Positions 23,667 to 35,991 of a stretch of DNA of 64,000 bases are shown one piece after another. The position numbers and the translations under genes are program-made. The notes beneath the pieces are model-generated. The model was not told where the DNA came from. It searched no databases and saw nothing but the letters and a program-made list of their open reading frames with translations. Positions within the stretch are counted from its first letter, which is position 1; every line of letters starts with the position of its first letter. Source of the DNA: Enchytraeus crypticus (Eukaryota; Annelida; Clitellata; Enchytraeida; Enchytraeidae). The stretch is from NCBI GenBank assembly GCA_905160935.1, contig CAJHZI010000028.1, forward strand, positions 62,001-126,000, in the 5' to 3' direction.

Positions 23667-25496
23667 GGTTTGGTTTGGACCCAGCCCCGTAGCGTGAGTA
23701 TGGCCGATGGGGGGCCTGAAGAATAGCAAGGGGGCACACGTTAAGGGGTTAGTTCCGCCGCGAAGCGGCAGGTGGGGGTGTGTTTTGCATGGATGGGGGT
23801 GTGTTTTTTATATTTAGAATCTGGTATATGCAAAATCGGGTGGCCAGAGGGGTGGCAAGGCAAAATTTAGGGAGCACATATGAGGCATTTTTCAGGGAGG
23901 GCGCTATTAAACCCCTCCCCGAATTGGGAATTTTGTGAAATTATAGTCAAGAAACCGTAAATATACGATTCTGAGCATCTTATAATAAATATAGGGGATT
24001 ATTTTTCTTTTTGGAAATTGTCATTAATAAATCTTTTCAATTATGTATCATTTTCAGCATCATCACATCTGTCTAAATAAGCATACAAAATTTTGAGTGA
24101 ATGCAGTCCCTGGCTACATCCTACTATGATGTTTTATAAATGATACTAAACAAATAGCTGAAACAATTAACGTAGAAATTTTTAAACTTAAACGTTCTAA
24201 ATTCGTATTAAAAGGAAACATTTATAATTTTCCCAAATCATGACATAAAACAAACATAAACTGAACGAAACCTTCATTAAATAGCCTATTACATTTGAAT
24301 TACATCTATATATTTATTGTCATTTCGTACTTTAGGCCTAAACTCTATAAATAAAGAAAATGATATCGTAGCTAAATTGCTAAAACTTTCTAAATTGATA
24401 AAACAATCTAGCGACTATAGTTCATTAAGATGAAGCCCAAAACTGAATGAGAAGTAGAATGAACAATTTACCGACTCGAAGACTCCCAGCCAGTGAGAGC
24501 GCCCTTAATGCGAGTTAATAAATGTGTTCATTGTCTTATCACATCCTTTGAAGTCGACCTAAGGTAGACTTCAAGTTAACGTCATTGACCTTAATATGCA
24601 TTAGACTATATAGATTCAATTAGGCCTACAGTGTAACAAATTAACGTATTATTAATGACAAATTAACAACTTTCAGATTCGTACCAGAGATTTTGCACTC
24701 AACTACATAAGGTTAGGATGTTTTACGAGAGTTGGAGAGTTGATTGTGGGAGTCTTTAGTAAAATCAAACAGATTTACAATTCGACGGAAGCAGCATCGT
24801 AAAACATTTAGACAATTTGCACTTAAAGTACTACAACCGATTCGTTGTTCTGCTGGTGTCTCAATTAAACTTTTACTTGACTTATTCAGCCTACTCCTAT
24901 GAATATCCTACTGATATAGTTTGATGATTACGAAGTTTAGCTAAGGTCGCCATTCGCGAAAAATTGACTTAACAATAATTATCACGGTAATTTTTTTTAA
25001 TTTTCAGTCCTGCGAGCAGAAGGGGCCCATAAATTAGCAGGGGGCCCGGCCCTCTGGTGCCCCCCCCCGACGCTACAGGGCCGTTTGGACCACGTTATTG
25101 TATGGATGTGAGACATGGACCTTAAGGAAGGAAGATATTAGGAAACTGGAGGCGTTGGAAATGTGGATTTGGAGAAGAATGGAGAGGATTAGCTGGACTC
25201 AAAGGGTTTCAAATGAGGAAGTTCTGGAGAGAGTTGGCACAGATAGATTGTTGATAAATGTATTAAGAAATAGGAAGAAGAGTTGGATAGGACACATTCT
25301 AAGGGGGGAAGGTCTATTAAAAGAGGTCATAGAAGGTAGAATGGAAGGATAAAGAGGCAGGGGCAGGCCGAGATTAGGTATGTTGTTAGATGATTTAAAG
25401 ACCCACATATGTGGAAATGAAGAGGAAGGCGGAAGACAGAGAAGAGTGGAGGCGTTATATACCATGGACCTGCCAGTAGGCAGTGCACTAAGAGAG
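23667..25496 (+). mobile_element. 5'-truncated RTE LINE, split by a hAT-like element
   Basis: The 3' part (25084-25496) encodes the RTE C-terminal region: YGCETWTLRKEDIRKLEALE, MWIWRRMERISWTQRVSNEE, KKSWIGHILRGEGLLKEVIE and GRGRPRLGMLLDDLK, with one in-frame stop. It ends with CCATGGACCTGCCAGTAGGC, then AGTGCACTAAGAGAG. A 9-bp direct repeat ACAATACTT flanks it (23658-23666 and 25497-25505), so the copy was severely 5'-truncated on arrival. A later hAT-like insertion (23682-25083) split its first few bases from the rest. Confidence 0.8.
23682..25083. mobile_element. Non-autonomous hAT-like element inside the RTE copy
   Basis: The left end CAGCCCCGTAGCGT and the right end (reverse complement CGGCCCTGTAGCGT) form short imperfect TIRs. 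Each is followed inward by G-rich or C-rich tracts. A perfect 8-bp direct repeat TTTGGACC flanks it (23674-23681 and 25084-25091). It is 1.4 kb long with no transposase ORF. The interior is AT-rich and holds two TAGGCCTA palindromes (24333, 24621). Removing one repeat and the element restores a continuous RTE reading. Confidence 0.8.
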
Positions 25497-25524
25497 ACAA
25501 TACTTAGATGGACTAATACTAATG

Positions 25525-25655
25525 CATGATACGTACAGTACTTACATGAATTGATACATGTAACAATACTTAGATGAATTGATACATGTAACAATACTTA
25601 GATGAATTGATACGTGATATAATACTTGTTGAATTAATACATGATACAATTCGCA
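25525..25655. repeat. Minisatellite, about 28-bp unit
   Basis: At least four copies of a unit reading GAATTGATACATGTAACAAT then ACTTAGAT, with variants (ACGTGATATAAT; ACATGATACAAT). It is the pre-insertion target of the RTE copy to its left. Confidence 0.8.
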
Positions 25656-26394
25656 GATGACTATAGTCTCTCGGTCGTGCTATAATAGCTGTATGCGCAA
25701 TTACCTCATACAATAATAATTACACCGTATGTACATGCTCCTCCCCCGGGTAAAAATAAAGTTGATGACGCAATCAATCTATGTTTTTTTTGGTAAATAA
25801 TCGCGATTATGATAGCTATAGAATTGTAGTGTTTCTTATGCTCCGAGTATTGTACTAAAATTCTATCATCAATACCAATGAGGACACAGTATGGTTAAGG
25901 GTATGCCGCGATGAATCTGATGATTGTCTGATATTGTTGCCGGATGACAAGAGGCCGAAGTTAATCCCATTCGTAATGAGAATATGATCCAGTGTGCGCC
26001 ATATTATGCTGTACAGTCTCTGATTCCGTGCAAGGTAGGACTACCCAAACCTCCGAGAATGCTCTTATTTCCTCCATGTCAATTATAAGGTTCTGTCTAA
26101 GGTGATAACTGTTTTATGTTTAGCTTTCTTATCTTTTCATGTTGTACTACATAATTCTTTGTCTTTTTCTCTTGTTTCTGTCATTGTATAATGCAATGTC
26201 TTATGGACTGTTGTCTGAAATAAACGAGTGATGATTATGATGATTTCTAATGTTATTATATTATATTGTTATAGCTTCAAATTGTTATTATATTATATTT
26301 CATTTTTATTTTCAAAATATTTATAAAAAGTACATTCAAAAGTAGGCCTATTTTAAAAATACTTTTGGAATTTTTTCCCAAAAAAAGTAAACAC
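25656..26394. other. Intergenic gap: nothing recognisable
   Basis: AT-rich sequence upstream of gene 2. There is a short TTATATTATATTG-type duplication at 26250-26300 and one TAGGCCTA (26343). I see no ORF or repeat family. Confidence 0.4.
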
Positions 26395-26550
26395 GCATTA
26401 TAGTGAAATGATCAACTACGTTGATATCTATCACTTTTTAATACCACATGTTAAAACCGTTAAGCAATTTAGTTTATTTTCCGTGTAATCAGTCCAGTGA
26501 GTGTGCCAAGATTTTATTCTCAGGTCAGCGCGGCTGAGAATCAGTGAAGC
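26395..26550 (-). mobile_element. tRNA-type SINE, family B, truncated copy
   Basis: TTTAATACCACATGTTAAAA, CCGTTAAGCAATTTAGT and CAAGATTTTATTCTCAGGTC match the body of the element at 63720-63955 and, reversed, 43443-43690. The tRNA-like head is missing, so the copy is 5'-truncated. It ends about 280 bp before the gene 2 start codon. Confidence 0.65.
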
Positions 26551-26834
26551 CATTAATCTTGATAATTGCAATTGCATTTTTAGTCATAGTTGAGAAATTT
26601 CTACCTGTATCTAAAGTTAACCTTCAACCTTTGTTGGCTACGGACAAAGACAAGACAACGCCGGGAATGCGAAACTAAATTTCATTTTGACGGCGATTGT
26701 TAGCAAGAAGCTGATCGGCGGTGAGAGTTTTATTTCTATTTCCGGTGTTGTTATTGTGTTGAAAGAAGTTCATGACAGAATATCGCATCAACGTGTAGTT
26801 AGGCAAATTCCTTATCCTAACTTCAGCAACAGAC

Positions 26835-29800
26835 ATGAGCGGCCGGGCTGACCGAGCCGTTCTACGTTATCCTGGAGGACCTAAAGGTAAATTTTAGGTT
26901 ATATGATTATGAATGGACTGTAAAGTCATGCATGGCTTTTTTATAAATAATAATGGCGGATATTGATGTCGAACTTGTAACAAAATTTAATTTTTTCTAC
27001 TTGTATTAAAATTAAGAGTAGATTGTGTGAGGGATAATGCTGTGTTGTATGAATATCGTTGTTGTTAAAAAATTTTATCTGCCAATGTTAACTCGTAACT
27101 AATTACAAAATGTTACTTTTATATAATCTGATTTGGCCATTTTGTAATTAGTTACGAGTTACGGATATCACGTACTAGTTGTGACTGCTGTCTTCATAAA
27201 TGACAATGTCGAACATTATGAAATAGGAGCATATCATTTGGCAAAAATGTGAAGCCTTAAATTGTGCCTATTAATAATCCAAAAACTGTCAAAATGTTAG
27301 AAAGTAATTGAAGGGAATTATCTTATACTTTGGGTACTTTTTTGAATATTTGATCTAATTAGATAAAAAACGCCGGTTTTCTGTTGCCAATGAAATTGTG
27401 CATACGGGAGGAAAAACTTGATTCTGGACTGATCAGTTTGCAAATTGAAACTATAAAAATAAACCTTGTACGTATTAATATAAATATACAATCTATTTAT
27501 TCCCCTTTACTTACTGACTACAAATATTATATAACTCCATATGAGAGTTTTTGTTATAATTTAATGAAGGCCCAAAATAATATGAGACAACTGTAGACAG
27601 TTATTTGTGTCATTTCATTTTATTCAAATTTGGGTTGTAATGAATTAATGCTTCTCTCTTTTTCTTGATCACAAACCTATCAGGTGTACGGCATATAATT
27701 CCTATATCAAGAATATATTTTTCTCTTAATTTTTGCATATCTTTGAATGTCCCATGCTTTGTTTGGAATCTAAGTGTATTCTTTTCATTCTTTTATTACT
27801 CCGTAGTAAACCATTGAACCCTAGAACATGTCCAGTCCAGCACCAGTTCTGATATCTGACTTGCTGCTTTTATATCTTTACTGGATAATTCTTACAACCA
27901 TTTAGCACTTTTTAATATTTAGTCGACTAGTTTTTACTGTAGATCTGTCTTAGTTAATGATGGTTTTCTAATTCACATTCATTATAACTTATTTCACATA
28001 GATCTATTGAGGATTTTGGTCTGTTCCAAACTATCACGAGATTTATGGTTTTCTCAAGACTCCTTGTTTTATCTTCTTTTCTTGCTGAAGATTGTTTTGC
28101 ATATGTAGTTTTATTTTTATTCATCATTCTCCATCGGATATTATAGTGCTGTTATTCATATGTTTCAAATGGGTAGTCTTTTGTAACTTTGTATATCTAT
28201 GCACAAAAAAGCTAAAGCTAATGTTAATGTCAGTTTCCTCACTCGAAAGCAGTGTCAGTGATGGGCGAGCTGAGGATTTGAACCCTGCTCACTGATCCAC
28301 AGTCGAATGTCTGTCGGTTAGCACTGTGATATTTATGTTTCTGCCTTTGTGCTATCATCAGATACCTTCATCTTTGTAACACATTTGAGTTTTTATTGTT
28401 TTTACTATGTATAAAAGCATTTTCTTTCGATTCATTTCTGCCGAATATATGGACTGATAATCTGTAGTTTGATCTCATGAGTAATTTCATGTCAACTGGT
28501 CCAATGCTGCCCAGGTGACCATCTTAGATTTGCCAGAAATATATACTATATGAGGTAAAATATTATGTCTCTAGGATAGATTAAGAAAATGTAGTTATTC
28601 ATAAACGCTATTTATAAATCTAAACATAAATTAATAATATACCAAAAAGAATTGGAAATAACATGTAGGTAAGCACTATGTTACTTTAAAGTTGTTATAG
28701 AAACTTAAGCATTAAAAAAACCAAAAAACAATAAAAAGCAAATAAAATCACAAAAAACAATGTAAAAGAACAGCCAAGAAACATGTTTTTTCAACACTAG
28801 GCCTAACAGATAATAATTTAATGATTGCATAATGCAAGTTGAGAGATATATCTTAATACATTATTACATATTTTATATATGATAATTGGTATTTCTTTAA
28901 GAAACGATGGTAGCCTACTTTCATAAACTCTATTTATAAATCTAAACATAAAATTTACCAATATACCTTAGCAATAACATGTAGGTAGGCACTATGTTGC
29001 TTTAAAGTTGTTATAGAAACTTAAGCTTTAAAAAACAAAGAAATAATAAAAAACAAAAACAAAGAAAATTATTTTAAAAAACATGGCAAAAAAACAGGTT
29101 TTTATTCCTCGCTACCTATGCCTGAGCAGTAAGTGTTAGTCAAATTGCAAAATTCTGAACATGTTCAACCAATACAGGTTTTTATATAAAAAATATATGA
29201 TGAGTTAATTTAACAAAAATTAGGATGGCGTCACCGTATTGATATATTGAAAAATAGATAAAATAGATAGGGTTAGTATGTTTGATCATATCTCTACCTA
29301 ATGATTGGGGTGAGAAGCTAGTTTCTTATGGGAAGTTACCAATATAATAACCTATAAATGGCACAAGTTTAAAGGGTCTGTTCAACTGTCAACATGGGTA
29401 GCTAGGTGGGTGAAGTAGGATAAAAAAAATCAGGTTCCGAAAAATTTTCTTTCAAATTTACTGGTATGAAAATTCTAATTGACTTTATAAACCTGCTAAA
29501 TTTCATACAGATACCTGTCTAATATCAGAATATACAATTACTTTACTAAAATTGCACACTTTAGTCTGATTTAGATTGTCCCAAAGTCATACTTTTTTCA
29601 AATTTGACCTTCATTTATTGTCAACTTTGGATTGCAATAGCAACCAAGATATGTGTATGGCATGAATTTTGACTTCATATTCTGAATCTACACCACAGAT
29701 ATAGTATTTATAATGGTGAAGCTTTTTACACATAGAATCAGAATTCACAGATATATGACCCTTCAAAGTTAGTCAGTTTTAGCTTTAGCTTTCAAAGTTC

Positions 29801-32800
29801 ATGAAATTTGAGACACATTTGATTTGTAAAAAAAATTTGACCTACAGTGGGGTCACCAAAACTATCATATATATATCGTATAAACCGGCACTCAAATTTA
29901 AATAAACATGTTAAATCTATTTGCCTCACACGGTGTAAATTTTTGGCAAATTTGGAGTGGTCACATGGTATAACGTTCTGAATTTGGACTAGTTGACATG
30001 GAATTATCTACTTCAAGTAGTTAATTCAAGTCCTTGTCAAATGGTCCAATGCTCCCCAGGTGACGATCTCAAAAAGCTCTACAAATTTTGTACAAATATT
30101 TTGAGTTTTGTTGAAACTATTAAGATTTCTGTAGGGAATTATTTTTGCCCCAGTCTCTACATTACCCTTGAAGAAGACTGGAATGGTATTGTTGTCTAAG
30201 CTGGAGCAATATTGTCAATTTATGTTGCCGCATGATCACTATGTGGTACAAATATTTTGGCTAAGTATCTCTGGAAAGAGCTAAAGTTGATTTAATTGAG
30301 CTAAATTGATTTAATTTTTTGTTGACAAAATATCACTGTGTAATAGCTCTCGAGGTGTGTCTTTTCTATTTAATTACAAATATATAATTTAGTTAGTGCA
30401 CTTGTCTAGCAGTATATTTATGTTTTACTGCAAATTTCAAATTGCATCCTAATTCACCACAAACTATTAGGTTCCCAAATGTGAATTTCAGAACTCTGGT
30501 CTGGTAGGAACTAAACCAACTTTTGTCATTTTCATTTGTAAATGCTTAAACTGAATTGTGAAAGTCAAAAATGTCAGAGTTAGTTTTTAATGCAGTTTGG
30601 TTCGGTTTCCTTTTCTATTAAATTAGTGACCAAAAATAAGAAGCCAGTGGCATCAGCTGTGCTTTTACTGATCATTTTCAAAGATATCCTGCAGTTATTG
30701 CTCTTGCAATTAGAGTAACAAAGTGAATTCGTATTCTTGTGTAGTTCATCACGGAGGTGGTGGTAATAATGGCCCTGGAGGAGGTAGGTACAGGGGACGA
30801 TATCCTGTAGAATTGGAAGGAGGGCGAATGGATGCTCCTGTGAATATGTTTCTTTCCAATCCGTTTAATACCGTTCACCCACAGCAGTATCAGTTCAACC
30901 AAATTCCTCACCAGCAGTACAGCAGTCAGAGACACTACAACCACCAGCGCTCTGAGCAGGGCCGCAGTGCCAGCCGTGACCATCGGGGCGGGCTTCAGCG
31001 TGGACTTTCTGATCCAGGAGGTGTGAGCAGACACACTGCTCCTTTCGTGGTGAATGCTATTACTGAGCAGGCTCATTACAAAGGTAGAGATGATCTGGAT
31101 GAGTTAGTAGTGAGTGCAGAGAGTGGAAGTTTAGATGACGTTCATTCAGTGGTTTTGAATACTACTAACAGAGATCAAGAGCTGGAAAGACTTAAAGATA
31201 TTAAGAGTGATGTTTTTAGTGATATGGCTTGTCATCTGCAAGGAAATGGAGATCGGTATTCAGATGACACCCCATCTCGAAATAGTGAGGAGATTGTTGA
31301 ATCAGATGAACAGAGTGGTGGTGAGAAGATAAGTGGAAATGGTAAAGATGTGTTTAAAGATAATACTTTCATAGAACAACAGCGCAGTGAATACAGGAAA
31401 AATCCTGGCAGCACTATTTTTGTAGAAGAAGGACAAGGTGACACGTGTGCAGTATCATATGGTAATGCTGCCATGAATCAGAGGCTGGATGATCAGAAAG
31501 AAAAATCAGATAGTAATTCAGTTGTGGAGCTTGTTGAGAGTGATCCACTGGGAAAACCTGGTGACAATACTTTGATTGAACAGCGGTCCATTTCTTTTGA
31601 ATCTCAGAACGATGATGAAGCAACAGTTTTGTCAACTATTGCTGCACGACAAACATCTGCTACTAATTCAACAAGATCTGAAGCCACTGGACAACATCGT
31701 GTATCTCCTCCTGTTGTCAACTCTGAGTCCAGCAGTGTGCCACGTTTTGGCAATCACGTAAGAGCAGGCTTCCATCGACCTAGCAGAAATCCTGCTGGTG
31801 GTACGAGGTTCAACAATCACAATCTGCATCCTAGAAATCAGAGGTTCAACATGAACCCAGGTCAGGATGGCAGGCATATACAACAACCTGTTCCTCCACC
31901 TCCACACGGACCTCCTCTTAATCCACACAACATCATGCAGCTTCATGTAAGCAATATGCAAACGCCTGTAAATGCAATGCGCACGCCTCAACCGAATATA
32001 CCGTTAAAGCTATCTAATCAAATGACTCCACAACAGTCCTACCAGGTGCCCAGTCATGTACAGCTATCCACTAGTCAGATGCCTCCTCAGTCACAGCAGC
32101 TTGCCATCAACCATCTCCAGGCCCTGGCTGTGGCTCCAGGCAAGCAGGAGCACATGGTGGCGGGTAGGATGATGGCGCCACCTGCCACACCCCAGCCCAA
32201 CGTGCCTCAGAACCCTCCTCCGCATCAATTACTACATAATATCAGAAATTCTATGACCCCCTCGACCAGTGGTCGCAGCTCTACTCAGTCCCCCGCTCAT
32301 CACAGATCTGACGGGAGAAGGGATATGTTGGGTCACGACCGAAGGAAGAACAACGGAGGCTCATCTACCGCCCAATCAGAGCGGAATGATGCGGGGCAAC
32401 CTGCGTCAGTCGTATCCACACTCAAAAAAGACCAGTTTCATACTCAGAGGTTTGCTACTCCTCTGGGGGGTGACCGAAATGTGACAATAGTACCAGCAAT
32501 GGGTTCGGGGGTTGGCACCCCCACAGGTCTGGGGCCTTCGTATGGGGTCTTTGTAAATCCACAGTAAGTATAACAATTGTACGGTGCTACTTAATTTCTA
32601 AAAAGAATTTGCAAATTATTTTATGCTTCTGTTTCAACTAATACTTTAAATAATGATAAAAATATTTTGCTTGTGGCTAAGTTTAGTAATAGGTCTTCTT
32701 TGAATTGTTAAGGTCATTTACCGGTCTTAACATGTTGACTGCCAGCAAGTATAGATGATGCTGCACACGTTTTGCCGAATGCTTCAGATTATTGTATTTC

Positions 32801-35800
32801 TGAAACTAACGATGGAAATGACAACTTTTTATACTGTAGCTGCTAGTTAGTGCTTATAGTTAGTGCTTGAATTATTAATTATATGACTTAAAGTCTGCTA
32901 TGAGATAACTCGTAGTCCAGCATCTGATACTAATCGAGTTGTTGTCGAGGTGCAGGACTACAAGTTATCTCGTAGCTCGTGAATGACCCCAAACATCACT
33001 AGTTTATGTGCTAGCTACGCAATGCTAGATATGATGGCATGTTGATGGGCATCTGCATATATAGCGGTGAAGCGTTTGATGATCCCTCCGAATTGGGACA
33101 AACTGCTGCGATTGTGCTTCATCTTGTGTGTGAATTTCTTGGGATAGGTCAAACAGCTAACAATGCAAAGGAAAATTTTTATACTGGATCTACTTTTATA
33201 GTTGTGAACTTGAATTGTAGGGCTTAAAGTCTACTACGAGATAATGCATATGCATATATTCGGCCACCAGATGCCGGTCTATGAGTTTTCTCTTAGCTCA
33301 TGTATGCCCCTAAAGTCACTATAGTTCATGTATGACTTGTTCTTGAATTAGATATATAAACATGATCAAATTGTAACAACACAGCAATCAAAGTTTAGTA
33401 CAGACTTTTCTCCAGCTGCCGCAATGGCGCTAGTTGTCAACGCGCAACAAGAGGGATTCATTTTAGAACCTGTTGATGTTATAATATTGTACAATATAAA
33501 GCTGGGGAAAGTTTATTTAGTAGTGATATTTTTCTTTACTCTGAACAGAGTTTGACAACTGTTAAATTATCATCACTCTATTTGATTGTAGGCAAGTGTT
33601 CCGTGGAACGTCACCACATCCTAGCCAACCGATGTTGATATCGGTGAATGTACTTAATGGTCCTCATCCCTCTCAACTCTCCATTCCACCTCCAGGCTCT
33701 GATGGCTCTTCCGGCAGGGCTGTGCCAGTCAATGGAGACATGTATCACAACTCTTCTGTGATGAACGGTCACATTCCGGCCGGCGCAACTATGATGGTTG
33801 ACTCCGCCACTGGTCGTCCTTATATGCTCAGTATGGCCCCTAATGCACATGGGGTGGTACCAGTAGTGCCAGCAGCCGGTATGAGACTGGCTAACCCTGG
33901 CGTGATGTACCAAGCTCCTCTACCTCCGAACATTATCTCGACTAGACCTATTGATGGATCTCCATATCACTTGACAGCCATCTCTAATCAGAACGCCTTA
34001 CCCAGTGTTTTCACTTCAGTCTCCTCTGAAGTTTTCCAGGGTGATAAAAAGCCAACTGCTGGAAGCAATGCAAGCGATAGCAACAGAGTATCGCCTGAGC
34101 AGTTCAATAGCCGAGCCCCTGCTGTTCAGCAGCAGCAGCTTGTAGCTGGATATCGACAGGTTGTTCCTGGACAGCATCATCAGGCTGTTCCTGGATCACA
34201 GCTTATCCATGGTTATCAGCAGCTAATCCCTGGACAACAGCTGACAGCTGCTCAGCAGCAGCAACTGATCCTTGGACAGCAGCAGCAGTTGGCAGCTGGT
34301 CAGCAACAGCAGCTGATCCCTGGACAGCAGCAAATAATTCCCGGGCAGCATCTTATTACTGGACAGCAGCAGCACCCTGGATGTATTTCTGTCCCAGGAT
34401 TTCAGCAACTGATGCCTGGACAGCAACAACTTATGCCTGGACAACAGCAGCTGATGCCTGGACAACAGCAACTGATGCCAGGACAACAGCAGCTGCTATT
34501 TGGACAGCCACAGTCGATACTGGTTGCTGGACATCAGCAGCAGCAGCAGCTTGTATCTACCTATCAACAACTGATTCAAGGACAGCAGCAGCTTGCTTCT
34601 GGTCATCATCATATGGCTCAATCGCAGCAGCAAAAGATTTCAGACCAGCTACAGCAGCTTCCAACTACTGTGATTCCTCTAGAGTCTTTAAGCCTGCAGC
34701 CGCCTACATTTGCTCAGCAGACTACAGGACAACAGCCTCCTGCGATGAGTCAGCAGCAGCAGCAGGCTGCGGGCCTGAAGCAGGCTTTGCAGCAGCAGTC
34801 TTCAGCGCAGCCCCAGCACGTTGCCAGTTTGCCGACTTTGACCAGTCTACAGGAAGCACCAGGACAGGAGCAGCAGGCCGTGCTACTGCAGATGATGCCA
34901 GAGAATGTTGCAGATGACTCAGAAGCTAAGAGATCGAATGATGTAGTGTATTCAGTGGATAAGATGGATCAGAAGTCAGCGCTACCTGTGGCCAGCAGTA
35001 CTCAGTCTAATACTGGTGCAGACAGTACTCAGCCCAGCACTGCTGCTACTGTGCAGAGAGGTAGGGGTGAAAGTAAGGCCTCCTCAGAGCAGTCTGCTAG
35101 CACTAGATCTGCTGCGTCTAGACCAGCGGTCAATCAGGAGTACGCAAAGCTCATTAAGCAATGTAAGTCAGCACTGTTTCAACGTAATTTATCTTACTGT
35201 TGTGCTAAGTTTGTCAGTTTTGACGGAGAGTAATTTTTGATAGACTAATTTTGTTTTGCTTAAAATTACTTTTCTACTTGTGATTTTTAAGTAATCTTGC
35301 AATTATTGTCTGTAACTTTGGAATTACGCAGCATTTGCAAATTTCAGTAAGCAATATTTCAATGCTGTATAAGAGAACTAAACAGTAAAAGTTTCTTATT
35401 GATTAACTGATCAATTATGATTTTGTGACACGGAATTATGTATATACTTATATTTGCAGTGACAGTTACAAATATTAGTGTTGTTTTTATGCAGTGATGA
35501 TGAAAGAGCTGTTCAAAGATAATGCTGTTGCAAATGAATTTGAAGTTGTAACTGCTTTCAGACTACACATTTGACTCCTGTTAAATGTTTTCTCGTGTAC
35601 ACATTAAATATTCTGCTTGTTATATCAGGGCCACTATAGACGAAGCCAATCGTACTAACACAAATATCATTTGAGGTAACCAATTAGCAACCTTTGGGTA
35701 GAAACGTTTGTTACTCAGTAACAAAAGTAACTGAGTAAACTGAGTAGAGGATAAGTACCTATGACCTGCCATTCCAGAACACTGGAGGGAGAGAATATTA

Positions 35801-35918
35801 ATTATATATGGTAAAAATGTAAGATTAGTGTCTATTTATATATTATAATATAATTTCTAATATATAATCATTATCATCTTCCCTCAAATCCCGGTCGAAC
35901 CAGGGTCGGGGCACGAAT

Positions 35919-35991
<73 letters not shown>

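Noticed and set aside
34223-34917. Open frames antisense to, or shifted from, the Gln-rich exon of gene 2
   Set aside because: These are shadows of the Gln repeat; the sense frame is tied to flanking exons by splice phase.
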